NCBI GenBank assembly: GCA_049997955.1
Contig: JAEBDY010000017.1
Location: 124,001-188,000, forward strand
Source of the DNA: Umezawaea sp049997955
GTDB lineage: Bacteria > Actinomycetota > Actinomycetes > Mycobacteriales > Pseudonocardiaceae
DNA length: 64,000 nt
Reading direction: 5' to 3'
The notes beneath the pieces are model-generated. The model had not been told where the DNA came from, ran no database searches, and was given only the letters and a program-made list of their open reading frames with translations. A program made the position numbers and the translations under genes. Positions 16,752 to 25,103 of the stretch are shown here, piece after piece. Each line of letters opens with the position of its first letter. Position 1 is the stretch's first letter.

Positions 16752-17252
16752 ATGAAGATCCACAGGGCCATTCCCATCGCCGTGCTCTCCGTGGCCGGGC
16801 TCGTGCCGCTCTGGCAGTACGAGGCCCACACCGCGACCACCACCGAGGTGGCGGCCGAAGCCGGTGTCGTGCCCGAGGCGCGGAGCGGGGAGACGGCGGC
16901 GCCGCCCGCCGCCGGGGCTCCCGACGACTCGGGCTCCGGCACCACCGCTCCGCCCACGACGACCACCAGCAGGGCTCCCGCCGCGGCCGCGGCCAAGACG
17001 GTCAACGGCAAGCTGGTCAAGACGGTCCACGGCGACGTCCAGGTGCAGGTCACGTTCACCGCCGACAAGATCTCCGCGGTCAAGCTCCTCAAGCAGCCCA
17101 ACACCGGTCCGACGAAGTCGGCCGTCCCGGTGCTGGTCCAGGAGACGCTCCAGGCCGGGACGGCGGACGTCGACAGCGTGTCCGGCGCGACCCAGACCAG
17201 CGAGGCCTACGTGCAGTCGCTCCAGTCCGCCATCGACGCCAAGGGGGACTAG
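16752..17252 (+). CDS. Exported FMN-binding domain protein
   Basis: The 166-residue protein has an N-terminal signal or anchor (IPIAVLSVAGLVPLWQY), an Ala/Pro/Thr-rich linker (about 35-85) and a C-terminal FMN-binding domain. The motif DSVSGAT (about residues 140-146) matches the Dxx(S/T)GA(S/T) consensus at which ApbE attaches FMN covalently to the threonine. It is thus the likely substrate of the next gene and the electron acceptor of the preceding reductase, working outside the membrane. ATG at 16752 is preceded by GAGAGGA and lies 11 bp after the reductase stop. Confidence 0.88.
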   Translation: MKIHRAIPIAVLSVAGLVPLWQYEAHTATTTEVAAEAGVVPEARSGETAAPPAAGAPDDSGSGTTAPPTTTTSRAPAAAAAKTVNGKLVKTVHGDVQVQVTFTADKISAVKLLKQPNTGPTKSAVPVLVQETLQAGTADVDSVSGATQTSEAYVQSLQSAIDAKGD

Positions 17253-17254
17253 CC

Positions 17255-18007
17255 GTGCCGACCGGCGTGCGCAGGGTCGAGCACATCATGGGGTTCCCCA
17301 TCTCGGTGGACCTGCGCGACGGCGACGAGCGGTCCGAGGACGAGGTGGAACGGGCGTTCGCCTGGCTGCGCGAGGTGGACGCCCGCTTCAGCCCGTTCCG
17401 CGAGGACAGCGAGGTCGCGCGCCTCAGCCGGGCCGAACTGGGGCCCGCCGACCTGAGCGCCGAGCTGGCGCACGTGATCGACCTGTGCGACTTCTACGAG
17501 GAGAGCACCGGCGGCGCGTTCAAGTCGTGGCTGCCGGGCCGCGGGTTCGACCCGTGCGCCATCGTCAAGGGCTGGGCCGTGCAGGGCGCCGCCGAGATGC
17601 TGCACGACTCCGGCGCGCGCCGGTTCTGCGTGAACGCGGGCGGCGACGTCGTCACGTTCGGCGAGTCGGAGCCGGGCGTGCCGTGGCGGGTCGGCGTGCG
17701 CCACCCGGACCGCGCGGACCAGTTGTGCGTCGTGCTCTCGCTGCGCGACGGGGCCGTGGCCACGTCGGCGTCCTACGAGCGCGGCGAGCACATCATCGAC
17801 GGCCGCACCGGCGAGCCCGCGCGCGGGCTGCTGAGCATCACCGTCGTGGCGGAGGACCTGACCACGGCCGACGCGGCGGCCACCGCCGCGTACGCGATGG
17901 GCGTCGAGGGCATCGGGTGGGCGGCGGCCCAGCCGGGCTGCGAGGTGTTCGCGGTGGACTCGGAGCGCCGGGTGTTCCGCTCGCCGGGGCTGCCGCTGGC
18001 GGGCTAG
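17255..18007 (+). CDS. apbE: FAD:protein FMN transferase
   Basis: ApbE moves FMN from FAD to a threonine of target proteins. The 250-residue product has the family landmarks MGFPISVDL, the FSPFREDSEV segment, GGAFKSWLPGRGFDPCAIVKGWAV, NAGGDVVTFG and the C-terminal DGRTGEPARGL with metal-binding DLTTADAAATAAYAMG. It begins 2 bp after the FMN-binding protein and is clearly cotranscribed with its likely substrate. It has no signal peptide, which is odd if the flavin is attached outside; the target may be modified before or during export. The stop codon shares the tetranucleotide CTAG with the convergent tetR gene. Confidence 0.93.
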   Translation: MPTGVRRVEHIMGFPISVDLRDGDERSEDEVERAFAWLREVDARFSPFREDSEVARLSRAELGPADLSAELAHVIDLCDFYEESTGGAFKSWLPGRGFDPCAIVKGWAVQGAAEMLHDSGARRFCVNAGGDVVTFGESEPGVPWRVGVRHPDRADQLCVVLSLRDGAVATSASYERGEHIIDGRTGEPARGLLSITVVAEDLTTADAAATAAYAMGVEGIGWAAAQPGCEVFAVDSERRVFRSPGLPLAG

Positions 18008-18600
18008 CCGGCGAACCGCGACAGCCGCAGGCCGGACAGCATCAGCTGGAGGCCGTGCTCGAAGCGCTCGTCGGGGTCCGCGCCCATCTCCGCCCGTGCC
18101 CGCGCGGCCAGCGGGAAGCGGTCGTCCGCCGCGGGCGCGGTCTGCTCGGCCTGCTCCTCGACGGTGAAGCCCTGCACGTAGGAGTAGACCGACGTGATGC
18201 CGCGGGCCGCGTCCCGGACGGTGAAGCCCGCGTCGCACAACGTGCGCAGCGCGAGCTCCATCGGACGGCCCAGCGCGGCGTTGCCCAGGTACGTGCCGGA
18301 CAGCACGCGGGCGCCGTCGCGGTAGGCGAGCACCGTGGTGCGGAGGCGGCGGGCGGTCTCGGCGGTCCACTCCACCCAGGACTCGCCCCGGCGCGGAGTC
18401 TCCAAACCGGACAGTGCGTCGGTGAAGATCATCGCGGCCATGCCGTCGAGCAGCTCCCGCTTGTTCTTCACGTGCCAGTAGAGCGCGGGTGCCTGGACGT
18501 CGAGCTCCGCCGCGATCCGGCGCAGCGTCAGGCCGTCCAGCCCGACCTCGTTGAGCTGGTCTAGTGCGGTCCTCACGACCACCGTCCGGTCCAGGCGCAT
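18004..18600 (-). CDS. TetR family regulator with tetracycline-repressor-type C-terminus
   Basis: This 198-residue regulator starts MRLDRTVVVRTALDQLNEVG. Its helix-turn-helix is LTLRRIAAELDVQAPALYWHVKNK, and the C-terminal part resembles the TetR_C class (RDGARVLSGTYLG; AARGITSVYSYVQGFTVEEQA). The ligand and target are unknown; it is convergent with apbE, and its divergent neighbour is the candidate small RNA. ATG at 18600 has no clear Shine-Dalgarno but a TATGGT box 6 bp ahead, so the mRNA may be nearly leaderless. An upstream in-frame ATG would add nine residues. Confidence 0.88.
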   Translation of the reverse strand: MRLDRTVVVRTALDQLNEVGLDGLTLRRIAAELDVQAPALYWHVKNKRELLDGMAAMIFTDALSGLETPRRGESWVEWTAETARRLRTTVLAYRDGARVLSGTYLGNAALGRPMELALRTLCDAGFTVRDAARGITSVYSYVQGFTVEEQAEQTAPAADDRFPLAARARAEMGADPDERFEHGLQLMLSGLRLSRFAG

Positions 18601-18663
18601 CAGGACACCATAAGCGCGCCAGGGCATCCCGTCGGTGAGGCGACGTCGGAGCGTCGACCGGGG

Positions 18664-18693
18664 GTGACGGTACGCACAGGGCTCTGCTATCTT
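18664..18693 (+). promoter_or_regulatory. Promoter of the candidate small RNA
   Basis: GTGACG (18664-18669) and TATCTT (18688-18693) are separated by 18 bp, close to the actinobacterial housekeeping consensus. It points to the + strand with start near 18700. Confidence 0.5.
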
Positions 18694-18699
18694 GCTGTG

Positions 18700-18854
18700 C
18701 AAGGGAGTTCTGCTCCCGCTCCACGGATGTTGATCAAGAGCAAGTCGGGTTTCGCGCTCGGGGTGAGACCCGAACTGCTGTCGACCAACCCGTGGATGAA
18801 CGGCCCCGCGCACTCGTCTTCGGGAGCTTGTGCGTCGGGGCCGTTCGCCTTTTT
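18700..18854 (+). ncRNA. Putative structured small RNA of about 155 nt
   Basis: The segment between the divergent tetR gene and the convergent ADP-ribosylglycohydrolase gene has a promoter and a strong terminator, but no credible reading frame between them. The RNA would fold into a small GGGAG/CTCCC hairpin (18703-18717). Next comes a long imperfect hairpin closed by TCCACGG/CCGTGGA (18720-18796), in which GTTGATC, AGCA and TCGGGTTTC pair with downstream partners. A terminator hairpin follows. I do not recognise a known family; it is not 4.5S, tmRNA, 6S or a riboswitch I know. A plus frame starting at 18727 runs on through the terminator and is judged spurious. Confidence 0.55.
18799..18854 (+). 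terminator. Intrinsic terminator of the small RNA
   Basis: Outer arms AACGGCCCCG and CGGGGCCGTT, inner CGCAC/GTGCG and a TTCG-containing loop are followed by CGCCTTTTT. This is an unusually canonical rho-independent terminator for this window. It ends 11 bp short of the convergent gene. Confidence 0.8.
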
Positions 18855-18864
18855 CCCGGAGGGA

Positions 18865-19905
18865 TCAGACGTAGCGCGACTCGTCGAACTCCTCGCCGGA
18901 CGCGGACCTGCCGAGGTCGCGGCCGAGTTCGGTCAGCTCGTCCACCAGCTCCAGACCGACGAGCCAATCCCTTGGCAGCGCGGCGGTTCCGTGCAGCGCG
19001 CCGAGGATGTTGCCGGTCAGCGCGGCTGTCGCGTCACTGCCGCCCGAGTGGTTCGCCGCCGCGCGGAGCGCGTCCACGAACTCGGACTTCCGCGGGTACA
19101 CCAGGACGGTGTGGACGGCGATGGCCAGCGCCTCCGGCCCGGTCCACCCGCTGCCCAACCGGTCGACGCGCACCGAGTCCAACCCGAGCTCGCGGTGCTC
19201 CTCGGCGAACACGACGGCCCGGTTCAACGCGTTCGCGGTGTACGGGTCGTCCCGCAGCACCCGTCCGATCACCTGGTCCACCGCCTCGCGCACCGGCCTG
19301 CCGCGCACCGCGAGCAGGTGCACCAGCAGCGCCAGCGCCCCACCGGACACCCAGCCGCCCGTGCCGCCGTGCGTGAGCGCGGCGAACCGGCAGCCGAGGT
19401 CGTAGGCGATGGCCGCGCTCGGCGCGAACCCGGCGGGCGCGGTCCGGGTGACCCCGTTGCAGCCCGACGACTCGTTGTGCGGAGCCTCCGGCGTCGGCGG
19501 CACGTCCGCGGCCAGCGCGCGCAGGCACGTGAGCCCCGGCGACCGGCTGGAGTACAGCCGCTCGTTGGCGAGCAGACCGGACGCGCCCGGCTCGGGCGCG
19601 GCGATCTGCTGGGTCACCAGCCACCGCCGGTAGCTGTGCCACACGGTCTCGATGGGCTCCCAGCCGCCCGTCTTGCGACCGTGCACGTACGCCCGCAGGT
19701 AGCCGTCCGCGGTGAACAGGGTGAGCTGGGTGTCGTCCGTGATCAGTGCGGGCCGAGGAGGCGCCACCACCCCTTCGGGGCCGTGGTCGCGCTGGATGTC
19801 GGCCCAGCCCAGGTACTGCACCGGTGCGCCCAACGCGTCGCCGAGCGCCCCTCCGAGCAGGCACGCGGCTCCACGGTCGACCACCGCCAATGGGTCGCGC
19901 GGCAC
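18865..19905 (-). CDS. ADP-ribosylglycohydrolase family protein
   Basis: The 346-residue protein belongs to the DraG/ARH family, which removes ADP-ribose from proteins or small molecules using metal ions held by acidic residues. Motifs are GGALGDALGAPV (about 18-29), ITDDTQLTLFTADG (about 55-68) with the metal-binding TDDT, and HSGGSDATAALTGNILGALHG (near residue 287), a slightly altered form of the GGDTDT motif. The C-terminal DESRY is unremarkable. It stands alone between the small RNA and the AfsR-type gene. The substrate is unknown. Confidence 0.88.
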   Translation of the reverse strand: MPRDPLAVVDRGAACLLGGALGDALGAPVQYLGWADIQRDHGPEGVVAPPRPALITDDTQLTLFTADGYLRAYVHGRKTGGWEPIETVWHSYRRWLVTQQIAAPEPGASGLLANERLYSSRSPGLTCLRALAADVPPTPEAPHNESSGCNGVTRTAPAGFAPSAAIAYDLGCRFAALTHGGTGGWVSGGALALLVHLLAVRGRPVREAVDQVIGRVLRDDPYTANALNRAVVFAEEHRELGLDSVRVDRLGSGWTGPEALAIAVHTVLVYPRKSEFVDALRAAANHSGGSDATAALTGNILGALHGTAALPRDWLVGLELVDELTELGRDLGRSASGEEFDESRYV

Positions 19906-20071
19906 ATGCCCTCCTGCTCTGCCGGTCGTGAGCCCAGAACCCTAGTCGCCCCGTGCCCGTCCGGTCATCGCAGTCGTGGGTTACCGAACGAAGTCGCCGC
20001 GGCAGGTATCTGGCAGGGGGCCTGCCACACCTGAACCAGTGACTGGTCGAACACCGAGGGCGGGGGTGGGC

Positions 20072-22873
20072 ATGGCGGACGGGAGCGGCACGGGACTGGA
20101 GTTCGGCGTGCTCGGGCCGCTCCAGGTGCTCGCCGACGGCCGTCCGCTGGTGCTCGGGCGCAAGGGGATGCGCGGGCTGCTCGCCATGCTGGTGCTGGAG
20201 GCGAACCGGGTCGTGCCGATCGACGAGATCGTCGACCGGATCTGGGCGGACGACCCGCCCGCGACCGCCCGCACGATCGTGCACGGGTACGTGTCGAAGC
20301 TCCGCAAGGTGCTGGAGGAGGCCGACCCGTCCGGGTCGGCGGCGATCCTCACCACCCCGCCCGGCTACCAGCTGTCGGTCGACCCGTGGCGGCTCGACCT
20401 GCACCGGGCCCGCCAGCTCATCTCCTCCGCGCGCGGCAAGCCCGCCCCGATGCGGGCCGGTCTGCTGCGCGAGGCGCTGGGCCTGTGGCGGGGCCAGGTG
20501 CTGGCCGACGTGCCGGGCAACCCGATCACCACGGACCTCGACGAGCTGCGGCTGTCCGCCGTGGAGGAGCGCATCGACGCCGAGCTGGAACTCGGCCGCC
20601 ACCTGGAGCTGGTCGGCGAACTCCGGCAGCTGGTCACCGAGCACCCGTTCCGCGAACGGCTGGTCGCGCACTCGATGCGCGCCCTCTACCGGTCCGGCCA
20701 GCGCGCCGACGCCCTGGAGGCCTACCAGCGGTTCCACCGCCGCGCGGTCGAGGAACTGGGCATCGACCCCGGCCCCGACCTGCGCAGGCTGCAGGAGCGG
20801 GTGCTGCGCGACGACCCGGTGCTCAGCGATCCCGGCGGCGCCGACCGCCGGGTCGTGGAGCCGCGGCCGGGCGTCGTCGTGCCGCAGCAGCTGCCCGCCG
20901 CGGCAGGCGGGTTCGTCGGCCGCGCCGCCGAACTCGGCTGGCTGGACCGGCTGTGCGAGCAGCGCGACCTGTCCGCGACCACGATCGCCGTGGTCGACGG
21001 CGCGGCGGGCATCGGCAAGACCGAGCTGGCGGTGACGTGGGGCCACCGCAACGCCGAGCGGTTCCCCGGCGGATCGCTGTTCGCGCCGCTGCACGGCTTC
21101 GAGGGCGACCGCACGCCGGTCGAGCCCTCCGAGGTCTTGGGCAGGTTCCTGCACGCGCTCGGCGTGCCGCCGGACGCCGTGCCCGACGACCTGGCCGACC
21201 GCGTCGACCTGTACCGCTCGCTGCTGGCCCGCCGCCGCGTCCTGGTCGTGCTCGACGACGCGTGGGACCCGGACCACGTCCGGATGCTGCTGCCGCCCGG
21301 CGCGGGCTCCGTCGTGCTGATCACCTGCCGCCGCAGGCTGGAGGGCCTGGTGGTGAGCAACAGCGCGCGGATGCTGACCGTGGGCGTGCTCAGCGCGGCG
21401 GAGTCGGTCAGCCTGGTGGACGAGGTCGTCGGCGAGCCGGTGTCGGAGCGGGAACCGCTTGCGGCGCGGCAGCTCGTGGAGCTGTGCGGGTACCTGCCGC
21501 TGGCGCTGCGCATCGCGGCGGCCCGGCTGGTGATGAGTCCGGAGTGGACGGTCGAGGAGCTGGTCGCCGAGCTGTCGGACGACAGCCACCGGCTGAGCCT
21601 GCTCGACCTGCCGGACGCGGGCGTCGGCGTCCGCCGCGCCCTGGACGTCTCCTACCGCTCGCTGGCGCCGGAGCTGGCGATCGCGCTGCGCGCCGCGGGG
21701 CTGGTGCCGGGCCGGTGGGTGAGCCCGCACGCCGTCGCCGCGATCTGCGAGACCGACGTGCCGACGGCGGGCTCGCGGCTGTCGGACCTGGCGGGCGCGC
21801 ACCTGCTCGAGGAGCCGTGGACCGGCGGGTTCGTGCTGCACGACCTGGTCAGGCTGTTCGTCCGCGAGGTCGCGGGCGACCCGTCGTCGCGGAAGGCCGC
21901 GCTGCACGCGCTGATGCGGTACTACCTGGCGGCGTGCGACCACGCCCGAAGGCTCATCCGGCCCAGCAAGGACGGACTCGCCTTCGCCGTTCCCCCCGCG
22001 GGGGACGGTCCTTCCTCCTCGGCGGGCGCGCTGGCCTGGTTCGACCGCGAGTGGCCGAACATCGTGGCCCTCGTGCACGCCGGGTCGGAGGCGGGACTGC
22101 ACCAGCAGGTCTGGCAGCTGGTCCGACTGGTGCACACCTACTGCTTCGCCAGGACCGTCGTGCGCGAGTGGGTCGCGCTGGTCGGCTTCGGCCTCGCGTC
22201 CGCGCGGGTCAGCGGCGACGAAGTGGGCGAGTTGCTGCTGCTGCACGCCGTCAACGCCACCAGCGCCCGGCTCGGGATGCTGGCGTCGTCGTTACCCGAG
22301 GCCCGGCGCGCGCACCGGATCGCCGTCGGTCTCGGCGACCCCCGCTACCAGGTGCTGACGCTGGGCCAGCTCGCCAACGCCCTCGCGGCCGTCGGCGACC
22401 ACGAGGAGGCCCTGCTGCACCACTGGGCGTCCATCGACCTCGCCAAGCGCGAGGACGACGTGCTGGGGCACGCGACCGGGCTCAACAACGTGGCCCAGGT
22501 CGAGCAGGCGCTCGGCCACCGGGAGATCGCCGCCGCCCACCAGTTCCAGGCGATGGAGATCTACCACCGGTCGGGCGACGAACGCGCCTACGCGCTCGCC
22601 GTGAACAACCTCGCCGAGCTGTACGTCGAGCTGGGGCGGCTGCGCGAGGCCGAGGACTACGCCCGGCAGGGCGTCGACCTCGCCCACGCGGGCGCGATGC
22701 CGTTCGAGGAGGCGTTCGGACGGCAGGTGCTCGGCGCGGTGCTCGCCCGACGGGCCCAAAGGGTGGCGGCACAAGCCGAGCTGACCGAGTCGCTCCGCCT
22801 GTTCGAACAGGTCGGGTCGCCCCGTGCGGCCCAGGTCAGGACGGCTCTGGAGGTCTTGACCTCCGAGGTTTAG
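20072..22873 (+). CDS. AfsR/SARP family transcriptional regulator with NB-ARC and TPR
   Basis: This 933-residue regulator has a winged-helix domain (FGVLGPLQVLADGRPLVLG; IDEIVDRIWADDPPATARTI), a bacterial transcriptional activation domain to about residue 250 (ending GIDPGPDLRRLQERVL), and an NB-ARC ATPase with Walker A GAAGIGKTE (about 311-319) and LVVLDDAWD. Helical and tetratricopeptide repeats follow to the end. AfsR-type proteins activate secondary-metabolism or stress genes after ATP-dependent switching. No biosynthetic cluster lies nearby, so it may act elsewhere. ATG at 20072 is chosen because MADGSGTGLEFGVLG fits the family; a GTG lies 6 bp earlier. Confidence 0.92.
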   Translation: MADGSGTGLEFGVLGPLQVLADGRPLVLGRKGMRGLLAMLVLEANRVVPIDEIVDRIWADDPPATARTIVHGYVSKLRKVLEEADPSGSAAILTTPPGYQLSVDPWRLDLHRARQLISSARGKPAPMRAGLLREALGLWRGQVLADVPGNPITTDLDELRLSAVEERIDAELELGRHLELVGELRQLVTEHPFRERLVAHSMRALYRSGQRADALEAYQRFHRRAVEELGIDPGPDLRRLQERVLRDDPVLSDPGGADRRVVEPRPGVVVPQQLPAAAGGFVGRAAELGWLDRLCEQRDLSATTIAVVDGAAGIGKTELAVTWGHRNAERFPGGSLFAPLHGFEGDRTPVEPSEVLGRFLHALGVPPDAVPDDLADRVDLYRSLLARRRVLVVLDDAWDPDHVRMLLPPGAGSVVLITCRRRLEGLVVSNSARMLTVGVLSAAESVSLVDEVVGEPVSEREPLAARQLVELCGYLPLALRIAAARLVMSPEWTVEELVAELSDDSHRLSLLDLPDAGVGVRRALDVSYRSLAPELAIALRAAGLVPGRWVSPHAVAAICETDVPTAGSRLSDLAGAHLLEEPWTGGFVLHDLVRLFVREVAGDPSSRKAALHALMRYYLAACDHARRLIRPSKDGLAFAVPPAGDGPSSSAGALAWFDREWPNIVALVHAGSEAGLHQQVWQLVRLVHTYCFARTVVREWVALVGFGLASARVSGDEVGELLLLHAVNATSARLGMLASSLPEARRAHRIAVGLGDPRYQVLTLGQLANALAAVGDHEEALLHHWASIDLAKREDDVLGHATGLNNVAQVEQALGHREIAAAHQFQAMEIYHRSGDERAYALAVNNLAELYVELGRLREAEDYARQGVDLAHAGAMPFEEAFGRQVLGAVLARRAQRVAAQAELTESLRLFEQVGSPRAAQVRTALEVLTSEV

Positions 22874-22950
22874 CGGCTGTTTAGCCCTGGGGTCGGGAGT
22901 TCTGGCAATTTGGTATTGGGCGCTGATCAACCACTGGCTGCTCAGCGTCC

Positions 22951-23033
22951 GGGTGGCTCTTGAGGGGGGAACTCAAGGGGGGCGCCACCCAACCGGTCGG
23001 CCGGCATTCGGGGGAGAGTGCCGGCCGGCCGGT
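22951..23033. terminator. Two hairpins in the convergent gap after the AfsR-type gene
   Basis: The 472-bp gap between the AfsR-type gene and the GDSL gene holds two hairpins. The first is 22951-22990, with GGGTGGC/GCCACCC enclosing CTTGAG/CTCAAG. The second is a 15-bp stem with one G-U pair (22992-23006 with 23019-23033). They probably end the regulator transcript. The rest of the gap (23034-23318) shows no gene I can support. Confidence 0.55.
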
Positions 23034-23318
23034 GCCTTCCTCCCCCGCGAGCCGGGCACCGCGAGCGCGCCGCAGGTCAGGCCGCCGGGTTCGCCGCAGG
23101 TGGGTTCGCCTTCGGCCGCTCCGAACCAGGGGTGGCCCGGTCGGCAGGGCCCGCTGGAACCGAACGCCGCAGGGCGGCACCGACGAGAACGCGGCCGAGA
23201 CCTGGTCCTGGTGGCGGCCGTCGCGCACGACGGCCAGGGGTCCCCTTTCGCGCAGGACCCCCCGAAGCGGAACGCTACCGGTGGGCACCGACAAAACGGT
23301 GGCGGTGGAATTGATCTT

Positions 23319-23345
23319 GCATTTCCCGGTCGATGCCGGAAATGC
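23319..23345 (-). terminator. Hairpin after the GDSL hydrolase gene
   Basis: GCATTTCC (23319-23326) pairs with GGAAATGC (23338-23345), immediately next to the stop of the minus-strand GDSL gene. No T-tract follows. Confidence 0.45.
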
Positions 23346-24113
23346 CTAGTCCGCGCACACCGGGAGCAACTCGGGGCGTTTCGGGGCGAGGCCGTCGCCC
23401 GCGGACTCGCCGCGGACGAGCCGTCCGACGAAGGGCATGACGTGTTCGCGGGCCCATTTCAGGTCGCGGCGGCGTTGGGTCATCCAGTCGGACTCCGCGG
23501 ACGGGGGCCACGGGGTGTTCCAGGCCTCCTCGGTCTGGTAGCCGAGGACCTCGGCGGTCCGGAGCGCCACGCGGTGGTGGCCCTCCGGCGACAGGTGGAG
23601 GCGGTCTTCGCTCCACGCGCGCTGGTCGTGCAGGACCGACATCGCCCACAGGTCCACGACGTGGCAGTGGTAGCGGTCGGCGACGGACCACAGGTGGGCG
23701 TTGTAGATGGCGATCTTGCCGCGCAGCGAGCGCAGCAGCGGGGTGGACTTGGTGTCGAAGCCGGTGAAGATGATCACCTCGCTGCCCACGGCGCGGAGTT
23801 CGGCCACGGCGATCTCGTAGACCTCGGCGAGCGCGTCCGGGTCCGTCCCCGGGGTGAGGATGTCGTTGCCGCCACCGCAGAAGGCGACCAGCTTCGGCTT
23901 CAGCGCGGTGGCGAGGGGGAGCTGCTCCTCGACGATCTCGTGCAGGGTCTTGCCGCGGATCGCGAGGTTGGCGTAGCGGAAACCGTCGTGGTGGGGGGAG
24001 ATCATCGCCGCGAAGCGGTCCGCCCAACCGAGGAAGTGCCCGTCGGGGCCGGGGTCGTCCATGCCCTCGGTGAAGCTGTCCCCGATCGCCACGAAGCTGT
24101 CCATGTCCTGCAC
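23346..24113 (-). CDS. SGNH/GDSL hydrolase family protein
   Basis: The 255-residue protein has the four SGNH blocks. Block I is FVAIGDSFTEGM with the catalytic Ser near residue 11, the Gly is in YANLAIRGKT, the Asn is in FCGGGNDILT, and the Asp-x-x-His pair is in SEDRLHLSPEGHH. It is an esterase or lipase-like hydrolase. There is no signal peptide, so it is probably cytosolic; the substrate is unknown. GTG at 24113 is preferred because GGGAGG lies 6 bp ahead; the alternative ATG at 24104 has a weaker site. The C-terminal 60 residues (DLKWAREHVMPFVGRLVRG) are typical of actinobacterial members. Confidence 0.88.
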   Translation of the reverse strand: MQDMDSFVAIGDSFTEGMDDPGPDGHFLGWADRFAAMISPHHDGFRYANLAIRGKTLHEIVEEQLPLATALKPKLVAFCGGGNDILTPGTDPDALAEVYEIAVAELRAVGSEVIIFTGFDTKSTPLLRSLRGKIAIYNAHLWSVADRYHCHVVDLWAMSVLHDQRAWSEDRLHLSPEGHHRVALRTAEVLGYQTEEAWNTPWPPSAESDWMTQRRRDLKWAREHVMPFVGRLVRGESAGDGLAPKRPELLPVCAD

Positions 24114-24396
24114 CCGATCCCTCCCTCTGCGCGACCGGCCCAGATCCCCTCCGAGGTCGCGCGAACAACATGCCTCCGGCCGGTTCGCCCACACCACCGG
24201 AGGTGGGGAACCGTAGTGGCCGGTCGGCATCGGGGTAAACCCGATTCACCGCAAATGGATTCCGAGCAGGTCCTCGATGTTATGCGGCCGTGTCTTTCCG
24301 TCACACTTTCGAGGGAGGGATGTGCTTGTTGGGCGGTTTATCGGAATTCCGGCCCTAAGGTTTGGCGTCCCGCAGTCGATCGCGCCTGGAGAGGTC

Positions 24397-24828
24397 TTGC
24401 CTGTTCGCGTACACCTCCCCGTCATTTCCGTCGGGGCCGTCGCCGTGCTGATGGGCCTCGCGCTCGGCATCGGGCTCGGCGCGTCCCACGAACACCCGCA
24501 GAGCGAGAGCGGCTCCGCGGACCCGAGCCCCGAGGATGGTCCGGAACACAGGCAGAGCGGTGGCGACCTGCCCCCGATGGACTTCGAGGGCAGGGTGCCG
24601 CCGCCGACGTCCTCCGCGCGACCGTCGAAGGCGTCCACGACCACCACCCCGACCTCGGCAGCCGACACGTCGACTCCCGCCGCGTCCGAGCCGCAGCGCG
24701 TCGAAGAGGTGCCCAGCGCGATCGGGGTCACGCCGACGCCGCAACTGCCCACGCTGCCCTCCTTCTCGGAGGTCACGGCCAGTTCGCTCGTCGAGGCGCC
24801 GTCGTCCCTGGTGCCCACCGGTACGTAA
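24397..24828 (+). CDS. Membrane-anchored Thr/Ser/Pro-rich hypothetical protein
   Basis: This 143-residue frame begins at TTG (24397) behind GGAGAGG. It encodes one hydrophobic segment (VISVGAVAVLMGLALGIGLG, about residues 8-27) followed by an extended low-complexity outside tail rich in Ser, Thr and Pro. I do not recognise a family; it looks like a single-pass surface protein or a secreted protein with an uncleaved anchor. It is divergent from the GDSL gene, with 283 bp between the starts that show no other gene. A longer frame from 24277 exists but adds residues without a signal character. Confidence 0.5.
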   Translation: MPVRVHLPVISVGAVAVLMGLALGIGLGASHEHPQSESGSADPSPEDGPEHRQSGGDLPPMDFEGRVPPPTSSARPSKASTTTTPTSAADTSTPAASEPQRVEEVPSAIGVTPTPQLPTLPSFSEVTASSLVEAPSSLVPTGT

Positions 24829-24854
24829 GGAAGCCCACAGGCGGCGGCTCGGGG

Positions 24855-25068
24855 CCCGGTGCGGGGGAGCGCCGCCGCCGATCAACTCCCCCGCACCGGG
24901 GTCCACACCGGTGCCTGAGCACCGGAGGTCGCACTCCGGGGCCGATCACGGCCGCTGGAGCGCGGGTCGGCCCGGTGCGGAGCGGCGCCGCCGCCGATCA
25001 ACCGCCCCGCACCGGGGTCTTGGGCCGACGCGGGGGAGCGCCGCCGCCGATCGGCTCCCCCGCGTCGG
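24855..25068. repeat. Three tandem stem-loops with the same 16-nt loop
   Basis: Copy 1 has arms 24855-24869 and 24886-24900, copy 2 has arms 24971-24985 and 25002-25016, and copy 3 has arms 25025-25038 and 25055-25068. The loops of copies 1 and 2 are identical (CGCCGCCGCCGATCAA); copy 3 differs only in the last two bases (GG), which then can pair. The 14- to 15-bp stems differ from one another but each is self-complementary (one mismatch in copy 2). They fill the gap between two convergent genes and could act as bidirectional terminators or as a REP-like element. Confidence 0.75.
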
Positions 25069-25103
25069 TGTTCTCGGGGACGAAGGCGTTCGCCTCCGCC
25101 CGG

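Noticed and set aside
19034..22246. Long minus-strand frame of over 1000 codons opposite the AfsR-type gene
   Set aside because: Antisense frames without stops are common in GC-rich DNA; composition and lack of any domain mark it as a shadow.
22991..23318. Gene in the gap between the AfsR-type and GDSL genes
   Set aside because: Frames here have no ribosome site or domain; the sequence is dominated by hairpins and low-complexity GC.
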